From positions 124,001 through 188,000 of the forward strand of contig QAZA01000025.1 of NCBI GenBank assembly GCA_003054695.1: a stretch of DNA of 64,000 nucleotides, in the 5' to 3' direction. Below, piece after piece: positions 17,311 through 25,688 of the stretch. The DNA comes from Verrucomicrobia bacterium LW23. GTDB lineage: Bacteria; Verrucomicrobiota; Verrucomicrobiia; Methylacidiphilales; UBA1321. The notes under the pieces were generated by a model. The model saw only the letters and a program-made list of their open reading frames with translations. It made no database searches and had not been told where the DNA came from. The stretch's first letter is position 1. Every line of letters starts with the position of its first letter. A program made the position numbers and the translations under genes.

Positions 17311-20300
17311 GTCGTAACATCATTATCCACAACAACGTACGTCGTCTCAACCCGGCTTTGGCGCGCAAGGGCGCGGGGCAGGGGAGCGCTTTCCCTTTGT
17401 GCATGCGCGCCCTGGGTGCCGCGCTGGCTGTCGCCGCGCTTGCCGCGCCGTGCCCCGCGATGGGGCAGGATATGTATGTGCAGCAGGTGCAGGACGATGA
17501 GATCCCGACGATGCCGACGCGCGCCCCGGCTCGGCCCGTCGCGGCGCCTGCCACCAACACCACGTCCTCTCCCAATCGGCCGCTTTCGCCGCAGGAGGCG
17601 TATGAGGAGACGTGGTGGAAGCAGCTGACCGGCCCGGACAACGTGGCGGCGCGCAAGCAGCTGGAGGACTCGCGCGATATCTCCATGACGACGCGTTATG
17701 CGTGGTATCTGTATGAGGGCAAGCAGTATGCGGACTCCCGCGTGTGGTTTGAGCGCATTCTGGCGTGGGATACGAGCAACGCCGTGGCCGCGCGCGGCCT
17801 GGTGCTCAGTTATGTAGGCATGAACGACATCGCCAAAGCCAAGGCGATGGCCGAGAAGTATCGCGACCTGGACGCGCTGCTCATCCGCCTCATCCCCGTC
17901 TCCGCCGAGGAGCAACTGGCCATTTTGATGAAGCCCGACGGCGAGGCGGCCCGGCAAATGCTGGAGGCCGAGAAAAACGCCGGCATGGCCCTCAAGCTGG
18001 CCTGGGCCATTTACGATGACAAGCGCCCCGCCGAGGCGCTGCCGTGGTTTGAGAAAGTGTTGCTGTGGGACGACCAGTCGTCCGTCGCCGCCAAGGGCGT
18101 GGTAACGTGCCTGGTGGCGCTGGATCGCCTGGACGACGCGGAGGCGGCCGCGCGCAAGTATGCCAATCTGGATGCCCAGCTCATCAAGCTGGTGCCGCCC
18201 GCCTACAAAGGCAAAGTCAAGCAGATGAAGCAGGACACCGCCGAAGGCGCCGCCGCGCGGAAGGCTGTGGATGACAACAAGGACGCCGAGCTGGCCACCC
18301 AACTGGGCTGGAGCCTGTACGACGACGAGCGCGCGAAGGATGCCTTGCCGTGGTTCGAGAAGGCGATGGAGTGGGATCCCAAAAACGCGACGGCTGCCAA
18401 AGGCCTGATCGTAACGCTGGTAAAGCTGAATCTTATTGCCCGCGCCGAGGCCGCAGCCGTCAAGTACCTGCCGCTGGATCCCACGATGGCCAATCTGGTG
18501 CCATCCGCACGCAAGGCCAAGATTGACAAGATGATGGCGCCGGGCGGCGAGGACCTGATCCAGCAGATGATTGAGGCCAAGGACCTGGGCCTGGCGCTTC
18601 AGCTGGCATGGGCGTTTTACGATGCCAAGCGGTACACCGACTCGATCCAGTGGTTTACGCGGGTGCTGGAGTGGGAGCCGACCAACTCCCTGGCGGCGCG
18701 CGGCCTGGTGCTGAGCAACATGAAGGCCGGCGACATCCCCGCCGCGGAGACGGCGGCCCGGCAATATGAGTCGCTGGACCCGACGCTGATCAAGCTGCTG
18801 CCCAGCACCAAAACGCGGCAGATACAGGCCATGCGCAAGCCCGGCGGTCGCCAGGCGGCCATTGATGTCGAAAAGAGCAAGGATGTGAGCACGGCCGTGC
18901 CGCTGGCGTGGAGCCTGTACGACGACAAGCACTACGAGGAATCCCTGGTGTGGTTTGAGCGCGCGCAACAGTGGGACCACCAGAATGACAGCGCCGGCAA
19001 GGGCGCCGGCATGGCGCGGCAAAAGATCTCCAACGACTGGGTAGGCCAGGCCGCCATGGCGCAGCAGCAAAAGCGCTACCGCGACAGCCTTGCGCTGCTG
19101 GATAAGGCGCAAAGCTACAACAAGTTAGACACGGACGGCCTCACCATTAAGGCATGGAATCTCTTTCACCTGGGCCGGTACGAGGAAGCGGCGCCTCTTT
19201 TCGAGAAGCTGTACCGGCAGAATCCCCGCAGCGATCTGGCCGAGGGCCTCTACTACTCGCTCAAAAACACGGGCGATTACAACAAGATGGCCGGCCTTTC
19301 GCGAGAGCTGGGCGGGCCCTACGCGCGCATCTACCGCACGGAGACGGCCAAGGAATACGTCGATCGCGGCCTGCCGATTGCCGGCCATGCGCTGGACCCG
19401 AACATCCCGGGGCTGAAGAATGTCGACACCAAGAACATCACCGGCGGCATCGGCATGCGCGAGAAGTCGGGCGACCCCGGCACCAGCAAGCTCAGCGTCG
19501 TCACCTTCCCTGTCGCACAGTACAACCTTGTGCTGCCGGGGCTGCACGACGTGATGTTTGAGGCAAAAATCATGAGCCTGGATGCGGATCGCTTTCGCGA
19601 AAACAGCGCGCTTATCGGCTCCGCGCCCATCAACCCGCTGCCCGGCCAGTTCGAGAGCCCCGAGACGCAGTACACCGTGCTGGAGCCCCGCATCAGCTGG
19701 CGCAAGGAGGGCTGGACAACCTACTACGCCGACGCCGGCCTTACCCCGCTGGGCGGCGAAGTGATGCCCGGCATGACCTGGCACCTGGGCATGATCCAGC
19801 AGATCCCCGACGGCTACTGGAACGCCGAATTCTTCTCCGAGAGCGTCAAGGAGTCGCTGCTAAGCTACACAGGCATGACGGACCCGTACACCGGCGACGG
19901 CTGGGGCCGCGTCATCCGCATCGGTCTTCGCGGCGAGCGCTACACCGAGTTTGGCGGCTGCTGGGGCCTGTACATGAACGCCCAGGCCGACTACCTGACC
20001 GGTGTGGACGTGGACGACAACACCCACGCCAGCGCCACACTCGGCCTCTCCCGCAAGTTCGATATCGAGGGCTTCAAATACTTCTCCGTCGGGCCCAGCG
20101 TGGCGGGCGAGGTGTTTCAGCAGAACCTGAGCCACTACACCGTGGGCCACGGCGGCTACTTCTCGCCGGATCACATCCTGCAAGGCGTTCTGGCCCTCAA
20201 CTTCCTTACGGACGAAGGCAAGCGCTTCCTGCTCAAGGGCTACTTTGCCGGCGGCATGCAAACCAACAAACAGTCGGAGGCCGACGTGCTGCCGCTCACC

Positions 20301-20522
20301 CCCGACGGCCGCATGTACCCCGGCACCACCAGCACCAGCATGGTCTTCACCGGCCGCCTCAAAGGCGCCATGCTCATCAACGAGCACTGGCAAGTCGGCG
20401 GCCTGCTCAGCTACGCCAAAAGCGCCAGCTACGACGAACTCAACGCCTTCATGTTCCTCCGCTACACCTTCGAGCCCCGCACCGGCCTCTTCCGGAGGGA
20501 TCTGCCGGCGGATAATCCGTAG
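17307..20522 (+). CDS. bcsC: BcsC-like TPR and outer-membrane beta-barrel cellulose exporter
   Basis: A 1071-residue protein with a signal peptide ending around residue 53. A periplasmic superhelix follows (about 90-640), built of repeated blocks with LAWAIYDDKRPAEALPWFEK-like helices at about 100-residue spacing. The C-terminal barrel (about 710-1071) starts GGIGMREKSGDPGTSKLSVV and ends in a strand FLRYTFEPRTGLF. This matches the BcsC architecture, in which the TPR part contacts the polymer and the barrel exports it. It is close to the family's usual length. It starts on the ATGA overlap with bcsZ. The spaced repeat blocks are unusually regular and near-identical (five to six copies), pointing to recent internal duplication. 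Confidence 0.88.
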   Translation: MSRNIIIHNNVRRLNPALARKGAGQGSAFPLCMRALGAALAVAALAAPCPAMGQDMYVQQVQDDEIPTMPTRAPARPVAAPATNTTSSPNRPLSPQEAYEETWWKQLTGPDNVAARKQLEDSRDISMTTRYAWYLYEGKQYADSRVWFERILAWDTSNAVAARGLVLSYVGMNDIAKAKAMAEKYRDLDALLIRLIPVSAEEQLAILMKPDGEAARQMLEAEKNAGMALKLAWAIYDDKRPAEALPWFEKVLLWDDQSSVAAKGVVTCLVALDRLDDAEAAARKYANLDAQLIKLVPPAYKGKVKQMKQDTAEGAAARKAVDDNKDAELATQLGWSLYDDERAKDALPWFEKAMEWDPKNATAAKGLIVTLVKLNLIARAEAAAVKYLPLDPTMANLVPSARKAKIDKMMAPGGEDLIQQMIEAKDLGLALQLAWAFYDAKRYTDSIQWFTRVLEWEPTNSLAARGLVLSNMKAGDIPAAETAARQYESLDPTLIKLLPSTKTRQIQAMRKPGGRQAAIDVEKSKDVSTAVPLAWSLYDDKHYEESLVWFERAQQWDHQNDSAGKGAGMARQKISNDWVGQAAMAQQQKRYRDSLALLDKAQSYNKLDTDGLTIKAWNLFHLGRYEEAAPLFEKLYRQNPRSDLAEGLYYSLKNTGDYNKMAGLSRELGGPYARIYRTETAKEYVDRGLPIAGHALDPNIPGLKNVDTKNITGGIGMREKSGDPGTSKLSVVTFPVAQYNLVLPGLHDVMFEAKIMSLDADRFRENSALIGSAPINPLPGQFESPETQYTVLEPRISWRKEGWTTYYADAGLTPLGGEVMPGMTWHLGMIQQIPDGYWNAEFFSESVKESLLSYTGMTDPYTGDGWGRVIRIGLRGERYTEFGGCWGLYMNAQADYLTGVDVDDNTHASATLGLSRKFDIEGFKYFSVGPSVAGEVFQQNLSHYTVGHGGYFSPDHILQGVLALNFLTDEGKRFLLKGYFAGGMQTNKQSEADVLPLTPDGRMYPGTTSTSMVFTGRLKGAMLINEHWQVGGLLSYAKSASYDELNAFMFLRYTFEPRTGLFRRDLPADNP

Positions 20523-20587
20523 CGGGGCTTTTGTGGGGCGGGGGCGTACGTTGCGAAAGCGTGAACGCCGACCTGATCGGCGATCGA

Positions 20588-20635
20588 AAGCGCCAAAGGC
20601 GCGAAAGCCTATAGCCCAGGGCGTAAGCCCTGGGT
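20588..20635 (+). repeat. Left 48-bp inverted repeat (REP-like) of the transposase element
   Basis: This segment contains two small palindromes, GCGCCAAAGGCGC and CCCAGGGCGTAAGCCCTGGG. Its exact reverse complement lies at 21248-21295, beyond the transposase gene. A short inner hairpin, GCGTCCTGTAGGGACGC at 20653-20669, also recurs inverted at 21214-21230. These are typical REP/BIME-type folds recognised by RAYT transposases. Confidence 0.9.
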
Positions 20636-20733
20636 TTGGGTTGTTTGTAGAGGCGTCCTGTAGGGACGCAACTGCGACAGCACGCACAACGTATTGCATT
20701 TACATGAACGTAATGCATGTGTACATACCGCGT

Positions 20734-21186
20734 ATGTCCCAATCGCTTTCGAATGTACTGATTCATGCAATATTCAGCACAAAAGAAAGGGCGCCCTGGC
20801 TTGTGTCAGAGATACGGGACGATCTGTGGCATTATCTTACCGCAATTCTCAATAATATCGATTGCCCATCCATCAAACTCGGCGGAATTGATGACCACGT
20901 CCACGTACTCTTCTCGCTTTCCAGAACGATGACGGTTGCGGATGTTATCAAGACACTCAAAGCGAACTCTTCAAAATGGATAAAGACAAAGAAATCAGAA
21001 CTTAAGAATTTTCAATGGCAGCAGGGGTACGCTGCGTTCTCTGTAAGTCCTTCTTCCCTTCCGCAAGTCATTACCTATATCCATAATCAGGAGAAGCACC
21101 ACAAGATGAGAACGTTTATGGAAGAATATATTTCCTTCCTGGATAAGCACGGAATCAAGTACGACCCCAAATACGTCTGGGATTGA
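20734..21186 (+). CDS. IS200-like Y1 (REP-associated, RAYT-type) transposase
   Basis: A 150-residue protein of the Y1 HUH transposase fold (PF01797-like). It starts MSQSLSNVLIHAIFSTKER, contains the metal-binding HUH motif in DDHVHVLFSL, and has the likely nucleophile Tyr in the helix VITYIHNQEKHHK. The ATG at 20734 gives the standard family N-terminus; an ATG at 20704 would add ten residues unlike the family. Base composition is distinctly more AT-rich than neighbouring genes, indicating separate origin. Both flanks carry palindromic repeats in inverted orientation, which is the arrangement of a REP-associated tyrosine transposase. Such enzymes cut single-stranded REP hairpins. No TnpB is present. 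Confidence 0.9.
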   Translation: MSQSLSNVLIHAIFSTKERAPWLVSEIRDDLWHYLTAILNNIDCPSIKLGGIDDHVHVLFSLSRTMTVADVIKTLKANSSKWIKTKKSELKNFQWQQGYAAFSVSPSSLPQVITYIHNQEKHHKMRTFMEEYISFLDKHGIKYDPKYVWD

Positions 21187-21247
21187 AGTTGAGGCCTTGT
21201 GCGATAGGCTGTTGCGTCCCTGTAGGACGCACCCCAATGCCACTCTG

Positions 21248-21295
21248 ACCCAGGGCTTACGCCCTGGGCTATAGGCTTTCGCGCCTTTGGCGCTT
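21248..21295 (-). repeat. Right 48-bp inverted repeat (REP-like)
   Basis: Exact reverse complement of 20588-20635. Both copies being identical suggests either recent movement or gene conversion. Confidence 0.9.
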
Positions 21296-21766
21296 CGGAT
21301 TCGGTGAGCTGGGTAGCCAGTGCTGTGTCAGAGATATAATTTAGGATAATGTAAATCTATGATAATCGTAACTTACATCAACGACGCTGTATTAGTCAGC
21401 CTGTCGTATCGTACTCGCTACCGGGCTTAACACCCCGTAGCGTGCTTTATCTTCCTCCAATACTTACCAGATCTGCCTATCGAGCTGCTCTGAACTAATG
21501 CCTGGCAACTTGCTCTGAGGTTCTTTACTGATGCGGGATTAATAGGAGAACGTTTCTTTCGTGCGTTGCTTAAATCGCTAAGGGCTATGCTCCTCGCGGC
21601 TTGCTTCGAGATACTCTGCTACAAATACACCGCCTCTTGGAGCGGAGATTTCTCTTGCCGCCCGGACTGACTTTCAGCCAAATCCGGCCTTTCCTTCGTC
21701 TAAGGTTTTTCGAAGGGGCTCTTCAGGTTCCCCCCAATAGCGGGGGCGGCGGAGGTTTGAGATAGT
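21296..21766. other. AT-richer intergenic region between RAYT element and GT2-receiver gene
   Basis: These 471 bp contain no convincing reading frame on either strand. Base composition is lower in GC than both flanks, like the transposase element, so part may be degenerate mobile DNA. It must include the promoter of the gene at 21767, which has a GGAGG ribosome site at 21751-21755. Confidence 0.5.
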
Positions 21767-24097
21767 GTGGGCATGACGAACACGACCTCCTCCACACCGG
21801 TTTCTTCCACCCCTTGTGTTAATGTTGATCCCGCGCCGACGGCGGCGGGGCCGGAGCCTTTGGCGACGATCTCGACGAGTGCGCGCCGGCAGTTGCAGCG
21901 TATGGCGGCTACCACCGTTGGGGTGAGCGAGGCCGACAAGGTGCGCGCCGCCGCGGCATCGGTCCACGCTCAGGCGGCGGCCCGCCGGCCGGCGGCGCCG
22001 ATTGCCGAGGCACGGACGTTTGCGGGGGCCATGCGCATCAGCGTGGTGGCTGTCGTTTGCGACGAAAAGGCGGCTGTGATGGAGATTTATACCCGCACCG
22101 CGCTGGCCTGCTCCACCCGCGACCTGCGGTTTGAGGTGATCTTTGTCGACATGGGCAGCAAGGATGGAACCTGGGACGAGATTACCCGCCTCTCCATTAG
22201 CGACAGCCGCGTGCACGGCTCGCGCACTCGCGGCGAGGTAACGGAGGAGCAGGCTCTGGCCAACGCCCTGCGCATCGCCGGCGGCGACATCGTATTCACT
22301 CTCAATGCCGGCTGCGACGACGCGGCGCAGATCGCCCGCTTTATGGCCACGATGGACGACGGCTATGACTACGTGACGGGCGTTACGCCGGCCGAGGATC
22401 GCGCCCGCTTCGTGCGCACTTTTGCGGAGTGGACCACGCGCCTTACCGGCGTCCATTTCGGCGCGTTCCGCTCCGGCTTCAAGTGCTACAGCGCGCGGAT
22501 GGTGCGCAATATCCACCGCCAGATGCGTTTGAATGGCTACGATTTCCGCTCCGCCAGCCTGGTCCGCTTTCAGGGTTGCCGCGGTGCGGAGATTGTGGTG
22601 CGGCCGCTGCGCGCGCTGCCGGCCGGCACTGGTGTGGCAGGCATCGTCACGCACGCCGCCGCCGAGGCGACGGGCCGCTCGCTGGGCGCCGTGGCCGGGG
22701 CCGGCGATTCGGTCGTCTCCTATCTGGCGACCCACCGCTGGCAGTATATCATCGGCGGCTCCCTGGCGCTGCTGACGTTTGCGCTGTTGATGATGTCCGA
22801 CGTGATTCCCCTGGACATGTACCTGTGGGTCAAGCTGGCGATTGTGGTGGGCGTGGCCAGCCTGGCAGCCTGCTGCTTCTCCGTGGCCGCCCTGCTGCGT
22901 GGTCTCACCGCGCCCGCCCGTGATGTGCGGGAGATGCGCGATATGCCTGATATGAGCTCCGCCGCACCCGCCACAGCCGCCGCGCCGGCCGCACCCGGCG
23001 AGCCCGCGCCGATTGCGGAGGCGATACCGGTTGCCGCTGCCGGCGCCACGCCTGAGGCCCCCGCCACTCCCTCCGTTGCTGCTGCCGTTGCCGAGCCTGC
23101 GCAACTTTCCGTCGCCGGCACGGTACCCACTGTTGCGCTGGGCGTCCCCGCTATAGTGGCGACAGCCGCCGCGCCGGTGCCGGTCGCACCCGTCGTTCCC
23201 GCCGGGGCAACCCGGGCGCAGCGCATCGGGCTTCCGGCGCCGTCGGCGCAGGCCGTCCGCCCCGCCCGCACCGCCGCGGATCCCGCCGGCCTGCGCAAGT
23301 GGGGTTCCTCCGCGCCCCGCTCGTCGGCTACAGCTTCCGCTTCGTCTTCGGCTGCTTCCGCCACCTCGCCCGCAAAGCTTGTGCGCTCTAACATGACGAC
23401 CGGGCCGCTGCCTGTGCCTGCCCGGCCCAGGTCCAAGTCGGCGACTGTTCCGTCCATGCTGCCCAAGAGCGCTGTGGTTTCTCCCCGCCTGGTGCTCTCC
23501 AAATCGGGTTCGGCCCTTACCGGCAGCTTCACCACGGCGCCGCTCCCGGAGACGACCAGCGTCCCGGCCGGCACGCGCAGGTCGGTGGCCTCGGTGATGA
23601 GCGTTGGCGGCCAAAGTGCAACGCTGGACGGTACCGCCACCGCCACCCCCATCCCGGCCCCGGTTGCCGAGGCCGCGGTTGCCGAAAAGCTGGGCAATGG
23701 CCGCCCTAAGCCCCTGGTGCTGATTGCCGACGACGACGCCGCGATCCGCGATATCCTTCGCATCCACATGGAGATGCACGGCTTCCGCGTGGAGGAGGTG
23801 GGCCGCGGCATGCAGGTGCTGGCCAATCTGCACCACAACCCCGATCTGGTGCTGCTTGACCTGATGATGCCCGGCCTGAAGGGCGAGGAAACGCTGCGCG
23901 AGATCCAGCGCCGCCGCCCCAACATGAAGGTCATCGTCATCTCCGGCCGCATCGATGTGGAGGAGAGCAAATCCGGCCTGGATGCCTTCGAGTTCGTCGC
24001 CAAGCCGGTCGACTTCTGCACGCTGCGCTCCGTGGTAAGCCGGGCGATGGAAAAGGGCGGCGAGGAAGCCGGCGAGCGTGCAGCCCTCTCCGCCTAA
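21767..24097 (+). CDS. Degenerate GT2 glycosyltransferase fused to a response-regulator receiver domain
   Basis: A 776-residue protein. Residues 91-285 follow the DPM1/GtrB-type GT2 fold (FEVIFVDMGSKDGTW; GGDIVFTLNAGCDD; GFKCYSARMV). The metal-binding DxD expected in TLDAD reads NAG at 180-182. Two membrane helices follow (about 326-344 and 354-377), then a 260-residue Ala/Pro/Ser linker. A complete receiver domain occupies 646-776, with the acidic cluster DDD 655-657, phosphoacceptor D698 in LLDLMMPG, S726 and K746 in VAKPVD. GtrB-type enzymes move sugars to a lipid carrier. Here catalysis is doubtful, so a membrane-tethered scaffold or sensor is plausible. GTG 21767 is placed better behind GGAGG than ATG 21773; either could be used. 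Confidence 0.85.
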   Translation: MGMTNTTSSTPVSSTPCVNVDPAPTAAGPEPLATISTSARRQLQRMAATTVGVSEADKVRAAAASVHAQAAARRPAAPIAEARTFAGAMRISVVAVVCDEKAAVMEIYTRTALACSTRDLRFEVIFVDMGSKDGTWDEITRLSISDSRVHGSRTRGEVTEEQALANALRIAGGDIVFTLNAGCDDAAQIARFMATMDDGYDYVTGVTPAEDRARFVRTFAEWTTRLTGVHFGAFRSGFKCYSARMVRNIHRQMRLNGYDFRSASLVRFQGCRGAEIVVRPLRALPAGTGVAGIVTHAAAEATGRSLGAVAGAGDSVVSYLATHRWQYIIGGSLALLTFALLMMSDVIPLDMYLWVKLAIVVGVASLAACCFSVAALLRGLTAPARDVREMRDMPDMSSAAPATAAAPAAPGEPAPIAEAIPVAAAGATPEAPATPSVAAAVAEPAQLSVAGTVPTVALGVPAIVATAAAPVPVAPVVPAGATRAQRIGLPAPSAQAVRPARTAADPAGLRKWGSSAPRSSATASASSSAASATSPAKLVRSNMTTGPLPVPARPRSKSATVPSMLPKSAVVSPRLVLSKSGSALTGSFTTAPLPETTSVPAGTRRSVASVMSVGGQSATLDGTATATPIPAPVAEAAVAEKLGNGRPKPLVLIADDDAAIRDILRIHMEMHGFRVEEVGRGMQVLANLHHNPDLVLLDLMMPGLKGEETLREIQRRRPNMKVIVISGRIDVEESKSGLDAFEFVAKPVDFCTLRSVVSRAMEKGGEEAGERAALSA

Positions 24098-24152
24098 GCA
24101 ACGGCAGGTTAAGGGCAGAAGTAGCAGCAGAAGCAAAAGTCACCGTCAGCGA

Positions 24153-24158
24153 TATAAT
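24153..24158 (+). promoter_or_regulatory. TATAAT -10 box before a candidate RNA
   Basis: A perfect TATAAT lies 56 bp after the stop of the GT2-receiver gene. The -35 position is not clear. Transcription from here would start near 24165 and run into the terminator at 24360-24402. Confidence 0.4.
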
Positions 24159-24164
24159 GGAGCC

Positions 24165-24402
24165 CCTTTTCCCCCGACGCCGAACCGGGGGAAGCAGGGC
24201 CGGGCAACGAAAGGAGTGAGCCAGGCACGTGCGCCCTTGAGCATTGCACGGCCGCGCCCGGTCCTTCCGACACACAGCAGGGGGGCAATCCCCCTGGTCG
24301 GTTCGTCAACGTGGGGCAGGTTTGTTTGGAGACCTGTCCCACACACTTCGGCAACCCTCAGCGGGGCGGGTGCGCAATGCATCCGCCCCGCTGCTATTTT
24401 TT
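24165..24402 (+). ncRNA. Candidate structured small RNA, about 240 nt
   Basis: No open frame crosses this segment, yet it contains four separate strong hairpins: 24171-24191 (CCCCCG/CGGGGG), 24279-24295 (AGGGGG/CCCCCT), 24311-24342 (an 11-pair stem GTGGGGCAGGT/ACCTGTCCCAC), and a terminator at 24360-24402. A TATAAT box sits about 7 bases before the proposed 5' end. I could not match it to tmRNA, RNase P RNA, SRP RNA or 6S RNA. It could also be the long untranslated 3' end of the upstream gene. Confidence 0.4.
24360..24402 (+). terminator. Rho-independent terminator
   Basis: A 10-pair stem AGCGGGGCGG/CCGCCCCGCT with a 13-base loop is followed four bases later by six T residues. It ends either the candidate small RNA or the GT2-receiver transcript. 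Confidence 0.75.
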
Positions 24403-24608
24403 GGGCGCGGAGACCTGGGCGATGGGGTCGGTAGGTGGTGCGCCTCAGGGTATTCTCACATGTAGCACAATAGACAGCAGTTGAATGTATTATCTCTTGA
24501 CTATACAGAGACATTAGTATACTTAAGTAAAGGGAGGGCTTTAATACCTGCCGGTTGCCTGCTGGCGGCCGCCCCATTTTGGCAAGTTCTCACCTTTTGC
24601 CCGACATC

Positions 24609-25259
24609 ATGCCCAAGCCGCTTCGAGTTCTGCTGGTAGATGATCATGTGCTTATCCGCGCCGGCATCCGCATGTGCCTGGAGGCAATGGGGACTGTGGA
24701 GGTTGTGGCCGAAGCCAGCGACGGCAGGCAGGCGCTCGATATTGTGCGCAAAGAGCGGCCCGACCTGGTGATGATGGACATTACGATGCCGCTGCTAAAC
24801 GGTGTGGACGCCACGACGCGACTGCGGCAGGAGCATCCCGGCCTTCGTATCATCATCTTCTCCAGCCACTCCGACGAAGTGCACGTGCTCTCCGCCCTGC
24901 GAGCGGGGGCCGGCGGCTACCTCCTCAAAAACGCGCCGGTGGCGGATTTGCAGACAGCGGTGCGCCTGGTGGCGGCCGGCGAGACGTTTCTGAGCCCGGA
25001 GATCTCCCGCCACCTGGTCAGCATCTCCCTGCGCGGCGGCACTCCCCATGCCACTCAGCTGGAGGGACTTACGAGCCGCCAGCGGGAGATATTGCAGCTG
25101 ATTGCGGAGGGCAAAAGCACCAAGGAGATCGCCTTTTTGCTGAACGTCAGCGTCAAGACAATCGAGACGCACCGCACCCAGCTGATGGACCGTCTCGACA
25201 TCCACGACATTGCCGGCCTCGTCAAGTTTGCCATGCGCACCGGGCTGGTGACGGAGTAG
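24609..25259 (+). CDS. NarL/FixJ-type response regulator
   Basis: A 216-residue protein. The receiver domain (1-125) has D11/D12, phosphoacceptor D57 in VMMDITMP, and Lys in GGYLLKNAPV. The LuxR-type HTH (about 150-212) reads LTSRQREILQLIAEGKSTKEIAFLLNVSVKTIETHR in outline, with all helix landmarks present. Length is normal. I chose ATG 24609 (MPKPLRVLLVDDH) because the upstream in-frame codons precede the receiver by a non-family segment. No kinase gene is adjacent; the receiver-bearing glycosyltransferase-like gene upstream is the nearest signalling partner. The gap between them (24403-24608) is AT-rich around 24460-24540 and may hold its promoter. Confidence 0.92.
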   Translation: MPKPLRVLLVDDHVLIRAGIRMCLEAMGTVEVVAEASDGRQALDIVRKERPDLVMMDITMPLLNGVDATTRLRQEHPGLRIIIFSSHSDEVHVLSALRAGAGGYLLKNAPVADLQTAVRLVAAGETFLSPEISRHLVSISLRGGTPHATQLEGLTSRQREILQLIAEGKSTKEIAFLLNVSVKTIETHRTQLMDRLDIHDIAGLVKFAMRTGLVTE

Positions 25260-25688
25260 GGGCAGCGACGCGGGGAGACGGGGACACAGAGAGGCCGGGC
25301 ACGTGGAGGCGGGGAGACAGGGACAGTTTAGCGTGGGGGAGATCAGTCCCGTATCGCAGCTCCCCCGCACCCAGGCGTCCGGGCAACCCGGCTCCACGGA
25401 TGCCATGTCCTTCGCGGCCAATGCTTTCCGCGTTCTCTCAGCAAGACGGGGCGGGCGGTGCGTTCTCTCCGAGAGCCGGGCGTATTCTCGATTTTATCGC
25501 GATACGTCGTTGCGAAGCTCGGGGCGTTTTGCGTATACAATCGTATTGCTGTCGCGCCGCGTGCCGCTCGCGCCGCGCCGCGTCGCGTTGCCACTCCCGC
25601 ATTCGCGCCGCCGCCCCCCCGGCCCGGCCGTACCACGCGCCTCGCGCTTCCCATTTCTTATTTCCCTCTACGCTTTACGCCCTACGCC
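25260..25688. other. Intergenic region after the NarL regulator
   Basis: I see no gene in these 429 bp. Reading frames crossing it lack family or signal features, and no strong hairpin stands out. It contains short GGGACA-type direct repeats near 25280-25330 but no clear palindrome. Confidence 0.4.

Larger units (their letters stand above)
20588..21295 (+). mobile_element. RAYT element: transposase between inverted REP-like repeats
   Basis: The element spans the two perfect 48-bp inverted repeats, the two inner 17-bp hairpins and the transposase gene, about 708 bp in all. It lies downstream of bcsC without interrupting a gene. Confidence 0.8.

Noticed and set aside
20245-20733. In-frame extension of the transposase upstream into bcsC
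   Set aside because: It would overlap the end of bcsC and run through the REP repeat; the family N-terminus begins at 20734.
21674-24136. Minus-strand open frame of 820 codons opposite the GT2-receiver gene
   Set aside because: It is Gly/Arg/His-rich low complexity, caused by the Ala/Pro-rich linker codons on the other strand.
24165-24402. SRP RNA, RNase P RNA or 6S RNA
   Set aside because: A GGAAGCAG-like string is present, but the apical loop and other hallmark segments of these RNAs are missing.
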